Assembly: GCF_030908405.1 (NCBI RefSeq)
Contig: NZ_CP133089.1
Coordinates: 1,488,001-1,552,000, forward strand
Direction of reading: 5' to 3'
DNA: 64,000 nucleotides
Source: Aminobacterium sp. MB27-C1
GTDB lineage: Bacteria > Synergistota > Synergistia > Synergistales > Aminobacteriaceae
Below, one piece after another: positions 61,099 to 64,000 of this stretch (position 1 is the first letter of the stretch; every line of letters starts with the position of its first letter). The position numbers and the translations under genes are program-made. A model generated the notes under the pieces. It was given only the letters and a program-made list of their open reading frames with translations, did not search any database and was not told the origin of the DNA.

Positions 61099-63153
61099 TT
61101 ACCTCCTCACAACAAAAGCATCAACAACAACAGACCCCTTTTTTTTAACAAAAACAGGGTTTATTTCTAACTGAACAAGCTGATCTTCTATGCACGCCAA
61201 ATTAGAGAGACGAGCAACCATCTTAGCAAAGGCCGCAACATCATAACTAGGCCTGCCCCAGGCACCCTTTAAGAGGGAGTACCCCTTCAAATCTCGAATC
61301 ATCGCCATAGCGTTTTCTTCATCTACAGGAGCTATTCGCAACACACTATCTCGAACGGCACTCGCATAAACGCCTCCCAGACCAACAGAAAGGACAGAGC
61401 CAAAGATAGTATCTCTTTTTATGGCCACAGTACATTCGATACCATCTTTAAGCATTTCCTGAACAAGAACACCTCTTATGTCAGCCTCTGGATTGGCCAA
61501 GCGAGCTTTTTCTAGAGTTCGCCCGTATGCATTCCTCAACTCTTCTTCGCTATTCAAGTTTAGAGCAATAATACGAGCTTCACTTTTATGAACGATATTA
61601 GGAGACATTACTTTGAGAGCAACAGGGTATCCAATCATTTCGGCAGCTTCAAGTGCTTCTTCCAAAGATTGACATAAGTACTCTCTCGTTACATCGATAT
61701 TGTGGAAAGCAAGCAATCTCTTTGCATCATATTCTGTCATTTTTTGTGGCAATTTAGGAAGTAGATCCTCTCCTTTTATCACGCATTCCTCACAACTTAC
61801 TGGCATCATTTTATCAAGAGATGGAACTGGAGCACTTAGACCGGCAAGTGCTCGAGCACACCTTCTAGGGCTGGTAAAGAATGGAATGCCTTCCTCATTC
61901 AACATTTCTTTAACTTCCTCTTCCTCAATATCTCCAATGGAACAACAAACTATAGGATGCGTTTTCTGGCGAGCTACATCAAGTAAAGCAGCCAAAATAT
62001 TACGAACCTCTTCACCCTTGCTTTCAGTAAGTATTGCTGTAATTATATCCAGGTTTGGAGAATCCATAAGACGACGAAGAAGATACGATATATCCTCTGA
62101 TCCTTCGGCACCAAGAGAAGCTAAATCGATAGGATTTTTAACGTAAACATTATCAGGAAGACTTTTCTTAAATTCTCTCTGTAAATCTTCGGGAATAGAG
62201 GGAACCTTCAGCCCCTCTTCAAAACAATTATCTGAAAATGTAATTCCGGCTCCTTGAGAAGGGGAAACAATAACAGTTTTTCGGCCATTCGGTGGTATAA
62301 ATGAATTATAAACTCTTGCAAGGTCAACAATTTCATCCACATCTCGAAGAGGAAGTATTCCGAATTGTCTAAATGCAGCATTCCAAATTGAAGAATTTCC
62401 CGCAACAACAGAAACATGACTAGTAATAGCCTGGCGAGAAGATACATTAAGCCCGCCTTTAAGAACGCCTATCCGAACCCCTTTTATATTCGCGTCACGA
62501 GCCATTCTTAAAAATGCAATTCCATCATGTAACCCTTCTAAGCAAAAAAGCAATAATTTTACAGAGGAATCCTTTAGTATCCATCTGCCAATATCCACTG
62601 TGTCAATATCGGCCGTGCCCCCAGTTGTTACAACATAACGGAAATTTGTTCCCGCCATCCTAGCAGCAGATGCGATAGCAAACCCCAAATCACCGCTTTG
62701 AGATACGAGAGCAACTTTTCCACATTTATCTTCCCAGCTAAAACTTCCTTGAAAAGGAGAAATAACAACATTATGCTTTAAATTCATAAATCCCATAGAA
62801 TCCGGGCCTAGAAGACATACTTTTTCCTCTTCCAAACGCTTGTTTACTCTATTGATATCTTCCTGACTCCAAATGCTACTTTGTTCTGAAGAAAGGAGCA
62901 TAATATACGGAATTTTTTGTTCTGCACATATATCTATCCAAGGTAATACTCTCGGCAATGGGACATCTAAAACAGCCAAATCTGAAGATTTTACTGGCTC
63001 TGTGCCATCATGAACTTCAAAAATTTGCCCTGTAAATGCAGACTGCTTTAAAGTTTCTACTGCCCGAGCACACGCACCTCGCCACGCAGATCCCTCACCA
63101 ATAAAAGTAACTGACTGAGGACTAAATAATCTATCCAAATTAGCATTGAACAT
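61099..63153 (-). CDS. acd: ADP-forming acetyl/acyl-CoA synthetase (fused alpha-beta)
   Basis: The 684-residue protein fuses a CoA-binding/succinyl-CoA-ligase-like alpha part (residues 1 to about 450) with an ATP-grasp beta part (about 465-684, KLPQKMTEYDAKRLLAFHNI, VALKVMSPNIVHKSEARI, GVLVQEMLKDGIECTV). The phosphohistidine candidates are in ITSHVSVVAG and IVHKSE. Such enzymes make ATP from acyl-CoA thioesters formed during amino acid fermentation. Which acyl-CoA is used is not visible. AAGGACTG precedes the ATG. It is followed closely by plsY. Confidence 0.88.
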   Translation of the reverse strand: MFNANLDRLFSPQSVTFIGEGSAWRGACARAVETLKQSAFTGQIFEVHDGTEPVKSSDLAVLDVPLPRVLPWIDICAEQKIPYIMLLSSEQSSIWSQEDINRVNKRLEEEKVCLLGPDSMGFMNLKHNVVISPFQGSFSWEDKCGKVALVSQSGDLGFAIASAARMAGTNFRYVVTTGGTADIDTVDIGRWILKDSSVKLLLFCLEGLHDGIAFLRMARDANIKGVRIGVLKGGLNVSSRQAITSHVSVVAGNSSIWNAAFRQFGILPLRDVDEIVDLARVYNSFIPPNGRKTVIVSPSQGAGITFSDNCFEEGLKVPSIPEDLQREFKKSLPDNVYVKNPIDLASLGAEGSEDISYLLRRLMDSPNLDIITAILTESKGEEVRNILAALLDVARQKTHPIVCCSIGDIEEEEVKEMLNEEGIPFFTSPRRCARALAGLSAPVPSLDKMMPVSCEECVIKGEDLLPKLPQKMTEYDAKRLLAFHNIDVTREYLCQSLEEALEAAEMIGYPVALKVMSPNIVHKSEARIIALNLNSEEELRNAYGRTLEKARLANPEADIRGVLVQEMLKDGIECTVAIKRDTIFGSVLSVGLGGVYASAVRDSVLRIAPVDEENAMAMIRDLKGYSLLKGAWGRPSYDVAAFAKMVARLSNLACIEDQLVQLEINPVFVKKKGSVVVDAFVVRR

Positions 63154-63185
63154 TAGAGATCAGTCCTTCCTGATGCTCACATAGA

Positions 63186-63216
63186 AATAAGGGAGAGCTT
63201 GACGCCCTCCCTTATT
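63186..63216 (-). terminator. Terminator after the RelA/SpoT-fold gene
   Basis: On the minus strand AATAAGGGAG pairs with CTCCCTTATT around an 11-base loop and is followed by TCTATG; the T-run is weak but the stem is perfect. Confidence 0.7.
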
Positions 63217-63241
63217 ATAATCAACTATGGGAAGAGAAAAA

Positions 63242-64000
63242 TTAATCGACGAGACCTTTTATTCGATCCGAACCTTTTTTGACATTTAAAGCAACAAGAT
63301 CTTTCTCTTGAAGCACATCCCATTTCATATTTAAAAGTAATAAGAACAAAGCAGAAAACCCATCAACACGCCAATTTGCGTTCTCTTTTTCAAAAGCTTT
63401 AACAATGGATTCCAACTGTTCCATACCGAGGCCGTTCTTGTGAATATCTTTGATAAAGCGATCTAAATCTTCTATTGTTTTTATTTCAGAAGCTTGCAAC
63501 ATATCATAAAGATATGTAAAGCTCTCAGCTAAATATTCTTCAGTTGGATAAAAAGCAGGGAAACCGGCTTTAACTGCATTTGCTGCCCATTCTTCCGCTA
63601 TCTCTTTATGTTCTTTAAAATAATCTGCTAAATTTTGTTGAGAAAGAACCTGAGATTGCTTTTCCTCTTCTTGTACAGGCTCCGTTCGAGAAGGAGCAAC
63701 AAGCATAGAAGAATCCTTCGCCGCATCCCACAAAGCTAAAAAGCCTTCGTCAGCTTCTTCAAGAAGTGCACTAAGCCGTATAAGTTTTCTTTTCAATTTC
63801 TTCTGTGTCAAAGTATCAGTGGCGGTGGTACTCACTTTGGGAGAAATTGTAGCCCATGCTTCTTGGATCACTGTCCGAACAAGCACTGTACACTTTAAAT
63901 CTCTATATTTACTCCACTCCCGAAGTCTGCTCCGCTCATTTGAAAGAGAAACAACATATGAAATAGAAGGATACCCAAATCTTTCAGGGTCATTCACCAA
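63242..64000 (-). CDS. RelA/SpoT-fold protein with degenerate catalytic motifs (5' part outside the window)
   Basis: Only the C-terminal 252 residues are visible; the frame is open to the right edge, so the start there is not real. The first 80 residues match the second half of a (p)ppGpp synthetase domain (FGYPSISYVVSLSNERSR, KCTVLVRTVIQEAWATI, then a helical segment with LSALLEEADEGFLAL). The family's EIQIRT and QHAWAEIEH residues are replaced: Glu by Thr, Gln by Leu, His by Glu, and the final EHD by SPK. The last 150 residues are helical with no recognised domain. It may be an inactive synthetase-like sensor or toxin relative. It ends just before a hairpin. Confidence 0.72.
   Translation of the reverse strand: MVNDPERFGYPSISYVVSLSNERSRLREWSKYRDLKCTVLVRTVIQEAWATISPKVSTTATDTLTQKKLKRKLIRLSALLEEADEGFLALWDAAKDSSMLVAPSRTEPVQEEEKQSQVLSQQNLADYFKEHKEIAEEWAANAVKAGFPAFYPTEEYLAESFTYLYDMLQASEIKTIEDLDRFIKDIHKNGLGMEQLESIVKAFEKENANWRVDGFSALFLLLLNMKWDVLQEKDLVALNVKKGSDRIKGLVD

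Overview
This window comes from a bacterial chromosome that fits a member of the Synergistota, most like Aminobacterium or a relative; this is inference from gene content and protein style. Envelope genes are those of a two-membrane cell (LptA/LptB, YajC-SecD-SecF, MinCDE, parvulin foldase, an SLH-containing exported protein). Several regulators are instead typical of Firmicutes-like lineages (CtsR-ClpC, Rex, a CIRCE element, a T-box leader, RqcP). An ADP-forming acyl-CoA synthetase, a LeuT-type amino acid transporter and a membrane pyrophosphatase suit an amino-acid-fermenting anaerobe. The DNA is moderately AT-rich and densely coding, mostly on the minus strand. I see no phage, insertion sequence or CRISPR array.

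Left part (1-19495), all minus strand and read right to left: radical SAM protein, LapA-like protein, recJ, rel, dtd, MBL hydrolase, radC, mreB-mreC-mreD-mrdA, minC-minD-minE, rodA, two radical-SAM-associated genes, rng and the start of smc. Gaps are tiny or negative, so this looks like one long stringent-response, cell-shape and division operon. Next come secD-secF, yajC, rex, eno, rqcP, dnaG, hppA, a MobB-like GTPase, an AI-2E family permease and a nitrilase, with clear terminators marking units (19603-28727).

Middle part (31600-46900): a divergent MATE exporter-TetR pair, guaA, groES-groEL with promoter plus CIRCE, tsaD, a secreted unknown, murJ, a lone plus-strand hydrogenase-type maturation protease, lptA-lptB, and a threonine operon (thrC-thrB-stand-alone aspartokinase-type ACT protein) behind a promoter and a T-box whose specifier reads ACC (Thr). 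A class II aldolase lies upstream of it.

Right part (47000-64000): an orphan betaine-type binding protein with paired operator-like palindromes, then a LeuT-type transporter preceded by a consensus promoter, a 31-codon Ile/Leu/Val-rich leader peptide and a terminator/antiterminator pair, a classical attenuation leader that points to branched-chain amino acids as the controlled substrate. tRNA-Gln, tRNA-Glu and tRNA-Ala follow, with speD, a DUF1624-like membrane protein, an SLH-SPOR-NAGPA exported protein, mscS, a membrane/periplasmic protein-quality block (unknown, parvulin, membrane ClpP-fold protease), ctsR-clpC without mcsA/mcsB, plsY, an ADP-forming acyl-CoA synthetase, and at the right edge a RelA/SpoT-fold protein whose visible catalytic motifs are eroded.

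The strongest candidates for something not yet described are the attenuated LeuT-type transporter, the possible ATA start of the ACT protein in a T-box operon, and the degenerate RelA/SpoT-fold protein.
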